This document shows, one piece after another, positions 1-6,669 of a DNA stretch of 48,097 nt. The stretch lies in assembly GCF_002160525.1 (NCBI RefSeq), contig NZ_NFKT01000034.1, positions 1 to 48,097 of the forward strand. Direction: 5' to 3'. How positions within the stretch are numbered: the first letter of the stretch is position 1; each line of letters begins with the position of its first letter. The position numbers and the translations under genes are program-made. The stretch comes from Lachnoclostridium sp. An169 (GTDB taxonomy: Bacteria; Bacillota; Clostridia; Lachnospirales; Lachnospiraceae). The notes beneath the pieces are model-generated. The model was not told the DNA's origin. It did not search any database and saw nothing but the letters and a program-made list of their open reading frames with translations.

Positions 1-28
1 CCCACGGGCAATGTCACATTAGTACAAC
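1..28. other. attachment half-site, integrase-proximal (attP right arm)
   Basis: The window opens with CCCAC, which is also its last five bases. Joining the two copies gives a central AC flanked by CCC and GGG. The right arm (6-28) matches the reverse complement of the left arm (48073-48095) at 18 of 23 positions, including an 8-base block CATTAGTA at 17-24. A roughly 50-bp imperfect dyad around a non-palindromic dinucleotide is the known form of attP for large serine integrases. The integrase stop codon lies two bases further in. Inference: this is attL or attR of an integrated prophage, with CCCAC as the duplicated core. Confidence 0.75.
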
Positions 29-29
29 A

Positions 30-1400
30 TTACCCGAAAGAAATACCCGTGATATTTTTCTCTTTATCAACCCTGATTTCTTTAATAGCGGATCGCCAGA
101 GAGTACGCTTTTCTTCACGGGTAAGCGAATTATAAATATCTTTGAAATCTGACTGCAAAAATCTTTCAACGCCGGACAGATCAGGAGGCGTTTCCTCAAC
201 CGGATCGGGTATCTGCTGTAAGGCAGCAGTATATATTTCAAAGTCCTTTTTATACTCTTCAAGGTCAATCAGATCGTTCACATACAATTCTTTCAGACGT
301 GTCAGCTTGCCTTTGATGGCTGCAAGGTCCGTCCGATCGGCGCGGCGCTTCTTCCGGGCCGCCTTTACTTCCCATTCAAGTTTACAGCGGTCGATCTCTT
401 CTGCGAGATGATCAAATAGCCACTGTTCCACGCGATCTTCCCGGACAGAACCGTTATGATCACACCGGCCGCGCTGGAAATACTGATTGCAGCGGTAATA
501 GTAATAATCACGCGTCATATAGCCTACAAGTTTATGTCCGCACTCGTGGCAGGTCAAAATAGAAGTAAATATATAGATCTTGCCGGACGGAGCAGAACGG
601 GAGTTCCTGCTTGTAAGGACCTGCACACGGTCAAACTGTTCTTTACTGATCGCAGCAGGGCAGAAGTTTTCGTTATACCGTCCGTTCCTGTCATATACGC
701 CGATAGCCAGTTTATCATGGAGCATACGGCGGAAAGTAGCGTCACACCAGTTCACGCCGTATTTCTCACGGATATATTTGATCGTCGCCCGCTGGGAAAC
801 GCTTGATTCATAATAATCAAAAGCGTCCTGCAAGATCGCCACTTTTTCCGGTATGAGTTCCAGGCGCTTTTCTTCATTTACCCTACACCAGAACGGGCAG
901 CTGCCGGAAACAACGGTTCCATGAGCAATCTTACTGTCAAACACAACAGCGATCCTTTCTCCGTCGATATCAGCTTCATTCTGAGCGATCGAAAGTTTAA
1001 TATTGATGTACAGCCTGCCGTTCGCTGTCGTAGTGTCGTATTCCTCGTCTGTACACATCCATTCACAGTTATGTTCTTTCAGAATTTCCGTGACCTTATA
1101 AAAGTCAGCCACGGACCGAAACCAGCGGTCCAGGCGGCAGAAAAGAAGCACGTCCACTTCATCCCGCTTCACAGATTCGATCATCCGAAGAAATTCCGTC
1201 CGCTTATGAAGGTTCTTCCGGGCGGTTTTCGCTTCATCTATGTATATCCCGACGATTACCCAGCCGCGTTCAAGAGCATACGCCTTTAAACGTTCCAGCT
1301 GTGCCGTGACGGAGAGACCTTTTATTTTCTGTTCTTCCCCGGAGACACGCACATAAAGCGCGACACGGATAAGCTGGCGGGAAACCTCTTTATTTTTCAT
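30..1400 (-). CDS. int: large serine recombinase (phage integrase)
   Basis: Site-specific recombinase of 456 residues that should integrate and excise the phage by a serine-linked double-strand exchange. The N-terminal resolvase domain has the nucleophile in YVRVSGEEQ (Ser20), followed by a recombinase domain. The zinc ribbon near residues 285-320 has Cys pairs in TCHECG and a later CNQ...RCD. A leucine-rich coiled coil near 355-400 (LKELYVNDLIDLEEYKKD) is typical of the control motif in large serine integrases. I chose ATG at 1400 with AGGTG six bases upstream. A TTG five codons earlier sits only two bases from an AGGA. The gene ends against the att site, as usual for such integrases, and is transcribed away from the early genes. 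Confidence 0.95.
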   Translation of the reverse strand: MKNKEVSRQLIRVALYVRVSGEEQKIKGLSVTAQLERLKAYALERGWVIVGIYIDEAKTARKNLHKRTEFLRMIESVKRDEVDVLLFCRLDRWFRSVADFYKVTEILKEHNCEWMCTDEEYDTTTANGRLYINIKLSIAQNEADIDGERIAVVFDSKIAHGTVVSGSCPFWCRVNEEKRLELIPEKVAILQDAFDYYESSVSQRATIKYIREKYGVNWCDATFRRMLHDKLAIGVYDRNGRYNENFCPAAISKEQFDRVQVLTSRNSRSAPSGKIYIFTSILTCHECGHKLVGYMTRDYYYYRCNQYFQRGRCDHNGSVREDRVEQWLFDHLAEEIDRCKLEWEVKAARKKRRADRTDLAAIKGKLTRLKELYVNDLIDLEEYKKDFEIYTAALQQIPDPVEETPPDLSGVERFLQSDFKDIYNSLTREEKRTLWRSAIKEIRVDKEKNITGISFG

Positions 1401-1467
1401 AGTCAACACCTGCAATTTCCTTTAATTTCCCGCCCGCATTTGATATAATGACAATGCAGACGGTATG

Positions 1468-1481
1468 TTGTATCTGGTATG
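1468..1481 (-). repeat. CATACCAGATACAA motif upstream of integrase
   Basis: The 14-base motif on the minus strand, within the 134-bp gap between the SWIM gene and int, is identical to the leader found before DGR target 1 (4417) and parA (15070). Here it is not followed by a ribosome site and lies about 70 bases upstream of the int start. A shared regulatory site is possible; function unknown. Confidence 0.5.
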
Positions 1482-1534
1482 ATATATCTTTGCACAGCGG
1501 CGGCAGTATTCCCAGTACGGCCGTCGCAATTCAT

Positions 1535-2365
1535 TTAATCAATAATATAACGGTCATAGTATCTTAAAATCAGTTCTCTGTTGTCATATACAGTAGTCGG
1601 ATATGAAACATATCTATATTTCCTACATAAGCGTCGCGAAAGGTCGGGCAGTTTATGGACAAGATAAGACAACATCGCGAGTTTCGTAGTAGAAGAATTC
1701 AGTTCAATGTCAATAGGATAACGATAGGTAGACAGCGAAGTAAACAAGTCCCCTCTGGAGTAATGTTTATCTAAAATCCTAAAGTAGTCAGTTTCGGATT
1801 GAGCAAGCCTTAACAGACCGAGTTCTGAAAACAATGAAATGTCAATACCAGACTTAACCCTGAACAATCCACATCCGGGATTGTTATGCAAAAGAAATAG
1901 AAAATCAGATAAATCAGGGTAAACCAAACTGTCAATAGCACTCTTTAAATCTTTAGGTATTCCAGAAATATCCCATGAAGAAGTAATAATATTTAATTCA
2001 AGAGCGAGCCTATACATGTGCTTACACGGAACTTTCCTAGTAATAAAATCAGAGCAAGTGCAACCAGACAAAGTAGTTTTATATATTTTATTTATATCCT
2101 TTGAACTACGAATTTTCATGCAAAATCTCTTTTTGTCAAGAGAAAAGACAGAACCTATTTTATCAATAGATAAAGCCTGCAAGAAACGAGAAAATTGTTC
2201 ATCAGAACAATGAAAGTCCGTGCCGTACCCGTTAATAAATTTATCAGAAGCGGAAGAAAATTTTTCAGCAAAAGCAGCCTGCTTCTGCAATTCATATTCA
2301 CGCCCCGAACGTTCAAAATCATCAAGCGTCGAATTGATTTTTGAAATAAACGATTTTAAATCCAT
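1535..2365 (-). CDS. SWIM zinc-finger domain protein
   Basis: A 276-residue protein with a SWIM-type zinc motif in its middle: Cys102-x-Cys104, then Cys114-x-His116, within CTCSDF...PCKH. SWIM fingers bind DNA or protein and occur in MuDR transposases and in bacterial SWI/SNF-associated proteins. Nothing else in the sequence points to an enzyme. The N-terminus (to about residue 45) is helical and charged. The C-terminal half (130-276) is Ser/Leu/Tyr-rich with no motif I recognise. The coding sequence is visibly richer in A+T than the rest of the phage, and it sits between integrase and repressor, the usual place for lysogenic cargo genes. A role in lysogeny or host defence is only a guess. 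Confidence 0.75.
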   Translation of the reverse strand: MDLKSFISKINSTLDDFERSGREYELQKQAAFAEKFSSASDKFINGYGTDFHCSDEQFSRFLQALSIDKIGSVFSLDKKRFCMKIRSSKDINKIYKTTLSGCTCSDFITRKVPCKHMYRLALELNIITSSWDISGIPKDLKSAIDSLVYPDLSDFLFLLHNNPGCGLFRVKSGIDISLFSELGLLRLAQSETDYFRILDKHYSRGDLFTSLSTYRYPIDIELNSSTTKLAMLSYLVHKLPDLSRRLCRKYRYVSYPTTVYDNRELILRYYDRYIID

Positions 2366-2387
2366 ATAAATTTCTCCATTTTATAAT

Positions 2388-2418
2388 ACCCGGCAGAGAA
2401 GAACCCTGCCGGGTTTTT
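2388..2418. terminator. hairpin between SWIM gene and repressor
   Basis: Nine-base perfect stem ACCCGGCAG (2388-2396) and CTGCCGGGT (2406-2414) with a 9-nt loop. It is followed by five Ts on the plus strand and an A/T-rich tract on the other side. It should separate the repressor transcript from the SWIM gene and may work in both directions. Confidence 0.75.
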
Positions 2419-2933
2419 CAGTGGTTAACAGCCTTATCACTGCCGGTATCTTCCGCCGGATCGTCTCCGGTAGTATTCGAGGCAGATAAGCCCGCGTTCT
2501 GTGCAGAACCGGAGCGACTTTTTATATATGCCGCCTCTGCCTCTTCAACCGCGGAAGGTGCCGCGGTTTCAGTGCTGGCGGCAAGATGTTTCTTGAAATG
2601 CTCAACAAGCTGTCTTCTTACGTCCGGTTCCAGTTCAAAATACGCTTTTACAATATTAAGTTCCAGATCGGTTGCACCGCGGTTCCTCAAAAAGTCGTCA
2701 AGGTTAAAAGTTGGTTCTTCTATGTACATAGGTTCCGCGCCGGTCCGCAGCCATTCTTCATTAACGTTATAAGCCATGCTTATTGATTTAATAGCCCGAT
2801 CAGTAACAACCGCTCCGTCCTGCTCAAGACCGCTTATTCCGGTTTGCGCCATTCCTAAATCCTTTGCAAATTGCCGCTGATTCAAATGAAGAACTTCTTT
2901 TCTCAAATACCGTATACGTTCATTGATGGTCAA
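2418..2933 (-). CDS. XRE-family HTH repressor (CI-like)
   Basis: A 171-residue transcriptional repressor. Residues 1-65 form a Cro/CI-type helix-turn-helix (QRQFAKDLGMAQTGISGLEQ). Residues 75-110 form a helical segment with many acidic residues (ELNIVKAYFELEPDVRRQLVEHF), seen in many clostridial phage repressors. The last 50 residues are low complexity. There is no LexA/CI peptidase Ser-Lys dyad, so self-cleavage is not evident. The start is TTG, nine bases after a perfect AGGAGG; no ATG fits. It is transcribed leftward from a consensus promoter (2966-2994) whose spacer contains an operator, so it probably regulates itself and the divergent early promoter. Confidence 0.92.
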   Translation of the reverse strand: MTINERIRYLRKEVLHLNQRQFAKDLGMAQTGISGLEQDGAVVTDRAIKSISMAYNVNEEWLRTGAEPMYIEEPTFNLDDFLRNRGATDLELNIVKAYFELEPDVRRQLVEHFKKHLAASTETAAPSAVEEAEAAYIKSRSGSAQNAGLSASNTTGDDPAEDTGSDKAVNH

Positions 2934-2965
2934 TTATTTTCGCCTCCTTTCTTCAATGTAATTTT

Positions 2966-2994
2966 AGAATAACGCTGAACGTTCAAAAAGTCAA
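2966..2994 (-). promoter_or_regulatory. leftward repressor promoter PL
   Basis: On the minus strand the -35 TTGACT (2994-2989) and -10 TATTCT (2971-2966) are 17 bases apart. The start point would lie about 25 bases before the repressor ribosome site. Operator O1 (2971-2985) fills most of the spacer. Confidence 0.8.
2971..2985. promoter_or_regulatory. operator O1
   Basis: AACGCTGAACGTTCA: an AACG-N5-CGTT dyad inside the leftward promoter spacer. The same 13-base dyad occurs at O2, and a variant occurs at O3. Confidence 0.75.
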
Positions 2995-3013
2995 TATAAA
3001 AATCAAAAATGAC

Positions 3014-3042
3014 TTGACAATGAACGCTGAACGTTATATATT
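3014..3042 (+). promoter_or_regulatory. rightward early promoter PR
   Basis: The -35 TTGACA (3014-3019) and -10 TATATT (3037-3042) have a 17-base spacer, close to the vegetative consensus. It should drive the early operon starting at 3106. O2 lies between the two boxes and O3 covers the region just after the start point, so bound repressor would block it. Confidence 0.88.
3023..3037. promoter_or_regulatory. operator O2
   Basis: AACGCTGAACGTTAT, sharing its first 13 bases with O1, inside the spacer of the rightward promoter. Confidence 0.75.
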
Positions 3043-3053
3043 AGACTCATAAG

Positions 3054-3068
3054 AACGGCAAACGTTCA
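3054..3068. promoter_or_regulatory. operator O3
   Basis: AACGGCAAACGTTCA keeps the AACG-N5-CGTT half-sites with a different centre. It lies just downstream of the expected start of the early promoter. Confidence 0.7.
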
Positions 3069-3105
3069 AATAATTACCGACAGACGGTAAAGGAAGGAGG
3101 GGAAA

Positions 3106-3516
3106 GTGGAAAACCAGATCATAAGAACAAAGATCGTACAAAGGGAAAACAACAAAGAAACCTGTGCGGCGCTGGAAATGACAGAAGAAGAGTTCCAGAA
3201 GATCATAAGCATATACGGAAAAGGGGAACCCACGATAAGGGAACTCAAACCATACAGCGAACGGCTACAGGAGGCACAGAAAGCAGCACTTCCGGGAGAA
3301 GAACTGAAAGAACAGAACTTTGAAACGGTGGACACTGACGGCTTTGAAAAAACCGTGATCCTTTTGTGGGGATGGATAACAACCCTGCAAAGAGAACTTA
3401 CGGGAGACAAGGGCCTGCGGATCGAAATTAAATACGATCCGAAAGCCCTAAAGACTCAACTTGCAGTATACACACCTACGAAAGACGTGTCAGACGGCAA
3501 GCAGACGGGATTTTGA
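3106..3516 (+). CDS. early hypothetical protein, first gene of rightward operon
   Basis: A 136-residue protein of unknown function. It starts at GTG seven bases after a strong AAGGAGGGG. It has a charged helical first half (residues 1-70, with EMTEEEFQKIISIYGKG) and a mixed second half ending in KTQLAVYTPTK. It has no signal peptide, membrane segment or metal motif. As the first gene after the repressed promoter it occupies the position of Cro or early regulators, but no helix-turn-helix is evident. Its last 41 bases overlap a convergent small gene. Confidence 0.75.
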   Translation: MENQIIRTKIVQRENNKETCAALEMTEEEFQKIISIYGKGEPTIRELKPYSERLQEAQKAALPGEELKEQNFETVDTDGFEKTVILLWGWITTLQRELTGDKGLRIEIKYDPKALKTQLAVYTPTKDVSDGKQTGF

Positions 3517-3679
3517 GGTTATCAATATTATCCCCATCCTCAATGAAGAACACACAGGATTGAAAGCTGTCATTCCAGTGAACGCCGTTATAGGTAAGTT
3601 CTTCAAGACGGGAAAGCAAAGACGCTCTTTCATCCGCGGAAAGCGAGGAAAGATCAACCCTATATTCATGCAAAGGCAT
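3476..3679 (-). CDS. small leftward hypothetical protein
   Basis: A 67-residue reading frame on the minus strand, starting at ATG 3679 behind GGGGGTG. A longer form from 3697 lacks a ribosome site. The sequence is protein-like: helix VDLSSLSADERASLLSRLEE, then QSCVFFIEDGD. It is convergent with and overlaps the preceding rightward gene by 41 bases. Overlap and length make this uncertain. The good ribosome site and a dyad just upstream (3696-3734) argue for a real gene. Confidence 0.5.
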   Translation of the reverse strand: MPLHEYRVDLSSLSADERASLLSRLEELTYNGVHWNDSFQSCVFFIEDGDNIDNLKIPSACRLTRLS

Positions 3680-3695
3680 ATTCACACCCCCTTTC

Positions 3696-3734
3696 ATACT
3701 GGATTATCAGCTGGCGGGCCGATAAGTCCAGTAT
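3696..3734. repeat. inverted repeat upstream of the leftward small gene
   Basis: ATACTGGA and TCCAGTAT flank a GC-rich centre. Arms of about 16 bases pair with one bulge and one mismatch. There is no U-run, so this looks more like a protein-binding dyad or RNA structure than a terminator. Confidence 0.6.
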
Positions 3735-4013
3735 AGCAGGGGAGAAGAGGGAAAGAAAGAAATATCATACCAGACGCGCCGCCGCTGGGAACGGCAGCGC
3801 ACAGCAGACCGGGAGCCGGACGGGGCAGCAGGCGGGAAACCTGCGGGGCGGGTCCGATTCCCGCCCGGTCAGATCAGGGGGAGCCACACCCACAAAATAC
3901 GCATTGCGAAAGGGGCAGCGGGCGCGCCAGCTATAAAGCGCGTAGTCGTTCAACAAGTTTTACCACTTTTTAATGAGAAAAGGGAACCGCAATGCGGAAA
4001 GGAGGAAAACGGC
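3735..4013. other. intergenic GC-rich RNA-like region
   Basis: No gene seen. The stretch holds a partial CATACCAGA motif (3766-3774), a GCCG/CGGC hairpin near 3781-3796, the tRNA-like fold (3807-3870), GC-rich inverted segments around 3915-3940 and the ribosome site of the next gene. Its GC content is well above the flanking genes, consistent with structured RNA. Confidence 0.6.
3807..3870 (+). ncRNA. tRNA-like RNA 1
   Basis: The 64 bases fold as a cloverleaf by hand. The acceptor-like stem GACCGG/CCGGTC has 6 bp and the short D-like arm GCC/GGC has 3 bp. The anticodon-like stem GCAGG/CCTGC carries a 7-base loop CGGGAAA, and the T-like stem GCGGG/CCCGC carries loop TCCGATT. It departs from true tRNAs: the acceptor is short, the D arm is tiny, and G replaces the universal U33. 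A read-out as anticodon GGA is therefore doubtful. A second copy with compensating changes lies at 14985-15047. It may be a degenerate tRNA, a processing signal or a tRNA mimic. Confidence 0.6.
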
Positions 4014-4193
4014 ATGGCTGAAAGAATGGAAACAGTAATTGACAGGAAGAACACGGAAGAAGCAGCCGAAATTCTTTGCTTTGTGCAGGGGCTTGAAGAA
4101 GAAAACCAGAATGATTTTTTTCAATTTTTGCAGGGCGTGAAATACGGGCTGAACCTTGCAAAGAAAAAGAGTGAGGCGGCGAAACTTGCGTAG
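4014..4193 (+). CDS. small early protein, 59 aa
   Basis: A 59-residue acidic helical protein (MAERMETVID..., with FFQFLQGVKYGLNLAKKK near the end). It starts eight bases after AAGGAGG. No domain recognised. It is the first gene after the tRNA-like region and is followed 48 bases later by another small gene in the same direction. Confidence 0.7.
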   Translation: MAERMETVIDRKNTEEAAEILCFVQGLEEENQNDFFQFLQGVKYGLNLAKKKSEAAKLA

Positions 4194-4241
4194 TAAGCAC
4201 CCGCCCCGCGCGGGTGCGTCATTTTAAGGAGGGAAAGGCGC

Positions 4242-4409
4242 ATGGAAAATGGAACAGTCGAACCGATCGTGAACGGGTCTTTCCCGGCACAGAGGTTTTT
4301 TGACACGCTGGCGCTGATATTATCGCGCCGGGAGAATATGGAAATCACGGTAAGGGTAACGAGCCTGCCGGAAGAACAGGGAAAACAGCAGCAGAAAGAG
4401 GCTGTTTAA
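4242..4409 (+). CDS. small early protein, 55 aa
   Basis: A 55-residue reading frame with AAGGAGGG upstream of ATG 4242. The centre has a hydrophobic/charged pattern (FFDTLALILSRRENMEITVRV) and the tail is Gln/Glu-rich. Function unknown. It immediately precedes the leader of DGR target 1 and could be co-transcribed with it. Confidence 0.6.
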   Translation: MENGTVEPIVNGSFPAQRFFDTLALILSRRENMEITVRVTSLPEEQGKQQQKEAV

Positions 4410-4416
4410 ATAAAAA

Positions 4417-4436
4417 CATACCAGATACAAGGAGGA
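4417..4436 (+). promoter_or_regulatory. shared leader with ribosome site before DGR target 1
   Basis: CATACCAGATACAAGGAGGA is identical over 20 bases to the sequence before parA (15070-15089), and the first 14 bases also occur before int on the other strand. It includes the Shine-Dalgarno of the target gene, so a regulator or RNA acting here could control translation of both genes. Confidence 0.6.
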
Positions 4437-4443
4437 AAACACA

Positions 4444-5442
4444 GTGGAGATCAAAAAGAAAGCAGTGATCGTAAAGGATGAAGCAGGGCTTCCGAACTAC
4501 ATGACCATGTTTTATATGACACCAGAGGACCGGCAGCAGAACCCGGAAGGAGCGCCGGAAATGTTCAAGATCGGACATTATGCAGGGAATACCCGTCTTG
4601 CTGTCCTGATCTCACAATATACAAACGTGGTGCTAAATGATATTCCGGCTTCCCTGCCGTACCAGAAGCCAGTGGAAGGAATGACCTTTGATCAGGCAAT
4701 AGAGGCTTGCATGAGAAAAGGCGAGAACTGGCATTTAATGACAAACACAGAATGGGTTTATCTTCTGGAAGAAGCGGACCGGTTGCGCCATACGATCGGG
4801 GGAAATACAAATTACGGGAAGGACGCAGACAACCCGGAGCAGAAAGCATGGTGTTATGACGGATATACCGTATTAACGGGAACGGAACCGGTGGAGTGGA
4901 GCCACGACGGAACCGCAGAAGGAGTTTTCGGGCTGAAAGGGAACTTCTGGGAGTGGGTTTCAGGTCTGCGGCTTGTCCGGGGAAATATCGAGTACATACC
5001 GCACAATAATGCGGCGGTCTGCGATTTAAGACCGGGGGCGGCTATGTGGAAAGCTGCCATGTACGAAGGAAAACGCCTGAAACTGATCGCAGACAACGGA
5101 GAAGTGAAGCTGACAACGGGAGAAAGAAAAGACGGTTGGACAGGCTGTCATATGTCAGAAATGAAGCTGGAAGGATTGGAAGAAGTACCGGAAATTGCCT
5201 ATAAACTGGGAATCGTTCCCCGGAACTGGCAGAGCAGGAAAGATGGAATATGGACGGACAGCGAACTTGAAGAGGCAGTGCCTATCCGCGGTTCGAGTTT
5301 CCGCAACACCAGCTACGGCGGAGCCGCCGCGCTGAACTTGAGCAGCCCGCGGTCGAGCAGCAGCAGCGGCATTTCGTTCCGCTCCGCTTTATGGTTGGAT
5401 GACTGGGAACTGATCACTGACATACTGGAACGGAACGCGTAA
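4444..5442 (+). CDS. DGR target protein 1 (C-type lectin/FGE-sulfatase fold)
   Basis: A 332-residue variable protein starting at GTG behind AAGGAGG. Residues from about 70 resemble the formylglycine-generating-enzyme-like fold used as a C-type lectin scaffold by DGR proteins: ENWHLMTNTEWVYLLEEA, then GNFWEWVSGLRL near 175. The region ends in IRGSSF...GGAAALNL...PRSSS...ISFRSA. Residues 278-315 are the variable repeat VR1, and 17 residues follow it. By analogy with known DGR targets, side chains of the variable residues form the ligand-binding face. It shares the WEWVSG core and VR with target 2 (41608) but has a different N-terminus. Its early-region location, far from tail genes, is unusual. 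Whether it is a virion or host-surface protein cannot be told; no signal peptide is visible. Confidence 0.9.
   Translation: MEIKKKAVIVKDEAGLPNYMTMFYMTPEDRQQNPEGAPEMFKIGHYAGNTRLAVLISQYTNVVLNDIPASLPYQKPVEGMTFDQAIEACMRKGENWHLMTNTEWVYLLEEADRLRHTIGGNTNYGKDADNPEQKAWCYDGYTVLTGTEPVEWSHDGTAEGVFGLKGNFWEWVSGLRLVRGNIEYIPHNNAAVCDLRPGAAMWKAAMYEGKRLKLIADNGEVKLTTGERKDGWTGCHMSEMKLEGLEEVPEIAYKLGIVPRNWQSRKDGIWTDSELEEAVPIRGSSFRNTSYGGAAALNLSSPRSSSSSGISFRSALWLDDWELITDILERNA
5275..5388 (+). repeat. DGR variable repeat VR1
   Basis: The 114 bases align without gaps to the template repeat 43218-43331. Ten substitutions were found by hand and every one is at a template adenine. Eight of ten AAC codons are changed: one to Arg, one to Tyr, five to Ser, one to Gly. 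The last 18 bases (from ATTTCG to CCGCT) match the template exactly, as expected next to the initiation-of-homing region, and identity is lost just after 5388. Confidence 0.97.
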
Positions 5443-5462
5443 GCGGTCCGAAAGAAGGGATA

Positions 5463-5504
5463 AATGAAAAGCCCTTTGCACGGGAATACAAAGGGCTTTT
5501 CATT
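5463..5504. terminator. bidirectional terminator after DGR target 1
   Basis: A perfect 16-base inverted repeat (5463-5478 with 5489-5504; core AAAAGCCCTTTG) with a 10-base loop, A-rich on one side and T-rich on the other. It lies 75 bases past VR1, so it could also serve as the hairpin that often follows DGR variable repeats. Confidence 0.85.
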
Positions 5505-5778
5505 CGTCAACATATATAAATACACATAAATATTATACCATGTTGACGGCGTGAAAGCAAGCATGAACAGGGCGTTTTTCAAGCGTTTTCCCTGAAAATG
5601 TTGACCGGGAAGGACCCGGTAAACGGGCTTGTATGGGGTATTAACATTCCTACGAAAGAGAGAAATATAGAAATCATAGGATATAGCCGCACATGGTATA
5701 GAGACAGAGAGGAAGGGGGATAGAACACCCTCTTGCATGATACCCCTTTACGCTTCAACAGGTAGGACAGGAGCGCAG
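5505..5778. other. intergenic region before the replication-initiator gene
   Basis: No convincing gene is present. The region is A+T-rich at first (5505-5540). It contains two TTGAC-bearing segments (near 5541 and 5599), short repeats of GCGTTTT near 5572-5585, and the ribosome site AGGAG for the next gene. It could hold a promoter for the 5.8-17 kb genes or the origin recognised by the HUH protein; neither is proven. Confidence 0.4.
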
Positions 5779-6669
5779 ATGTTTTACAGGGAAAAGAAGA
5801 CAGACTGCGGCGCTTACCGGGAGGCAGACATAATACCGAGAACAGATAATGCAGAAAGGGCGGTAAAAGGAAAGAGAGGGAAGAAGAGGAAAGCCACAGA
5901 GCCAAAGCAAAAGGACCTGAACGACAAGAACGCAAAGAGATACCTTGTACAGTTGGGGAATGGCAATTTCGGAATAGGCGATCTTCATGTTTCCTGTACA
6001 TACAATGCAAAGAATTTACCGGATAGCGTCGAAGAGGCAGAAAGAATAGTGAGTAATTACCTGCGGCGGATAGCGTACAGAAGAAATAAACTGGGGCTTC
6101 CACCGCTGAAATATATCCTTGTGACGGAATATAAGTTCGCAAAGGACGGAGAGCAGATCAAGAGAATACACCACCACATAATCATGAACGGCGGGCTATC
6201 CCGTGACGATGTGGAAATGATGTGGACAAAAGAGCGCATAAACTGGCGGAAGGTGGAGAAAGACCCGCAGTACAAAGTAAGCCCGTTGGGGTATGCAAAT
6301 GCGGACAGGCTACAGCTGAATGAAAACGGGATTGAAGCCCTATGCAAATACATCACGAAGGACCCGCAGGGGAAGAAACGGTGGTCAAGCAGCAGAAACC
6401 TTGAAAGACCGGTGGAGCAGCCGCCAGCAGATCATAAATACAGCCGCGCACAGGTGGAACGTCTGGCGAAGTCGGATGATTACGGAAAAGAATTTTTTGA
6501 AAAGCAGTTCTCCGGGTACACAATCACGGAGATAAAGCCGGAGTATTACGAAGAAACCGGGTGGCACATTTACTTGAAGATGTGGAAAAAGAAAAAACCA
6601 GAGCGAAAAGGAGGAAGAAAGAGAAATGAGGGTAACAGAAGAGGAAGCAAGAAAAAGAAGAAGACGTAA
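5779..6669 (+). CDS. HUH-type replication initiator-like protein
   Basis: A 296-residue protein resembling rolling-circle Rep enzymes. Motif 1 lies in GDLHVSCTY. The metal-binding HUH-like motif is HHHIIM (His131-133), and a candidate catalytic Tyr sits in CKYITKD (Tyr191). Such enzymes nick one strand at the origin and stay bound to the 5' end. P2 gpA, a relative in function, starts replication of P2 phages this way. The N-terminal 50 residues and the C-terminal tail are very basic. I chose ATG 5779 (AGGAG five bases upstream); the ATG at 5737 lacks a suitably spaced site. No helicase, primase or SSB is visible elsewhere, so this is the best replication-gene candidate. Confidence 0.8.
   Translation: MFYREKKTDCGAYREADIIPRTDNAERAVKGKRGKKRKATEPKQKDLNDKNAKRYLVQLGNGNFGIGDLHVSCTYNAKNLPDSVEEAERIVSNYLRRIAYRRNKLGLPPLKYILVTEYKFAKDGEQIKRIHHHIIMNGGLSRDDVEMMWTKERINWRKVEKDPQYKVSPLGYANADRLQLNENGIEALCKYITKDPQGKKRWSSSRNLERPVEQPPADHKYSRAQVERLAKSDDYGKEFFEKQFSGYTITEIKPEYYEETGWHIYLKMWKKKKPERKGGRKRNEGNRRGSKKKKKT

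Noticed and set aside
3807..3870. Functional tRNA call
   Set aside because: The anticodon-like loop has G instead of U33, the acceptor is 6 bp and the D arm 3 bp. I keep it as tRNA-like RNA, not a confirmed tRNA.
5737..5778. Upstream start for the HUH protein at 5737
   Set aside because: The 14 extra codons lack a ribosome site at proper distance (nearest GGAAGGGGG is about 18 bases away), while ATG 5779 has AGGAG five bases upstream.
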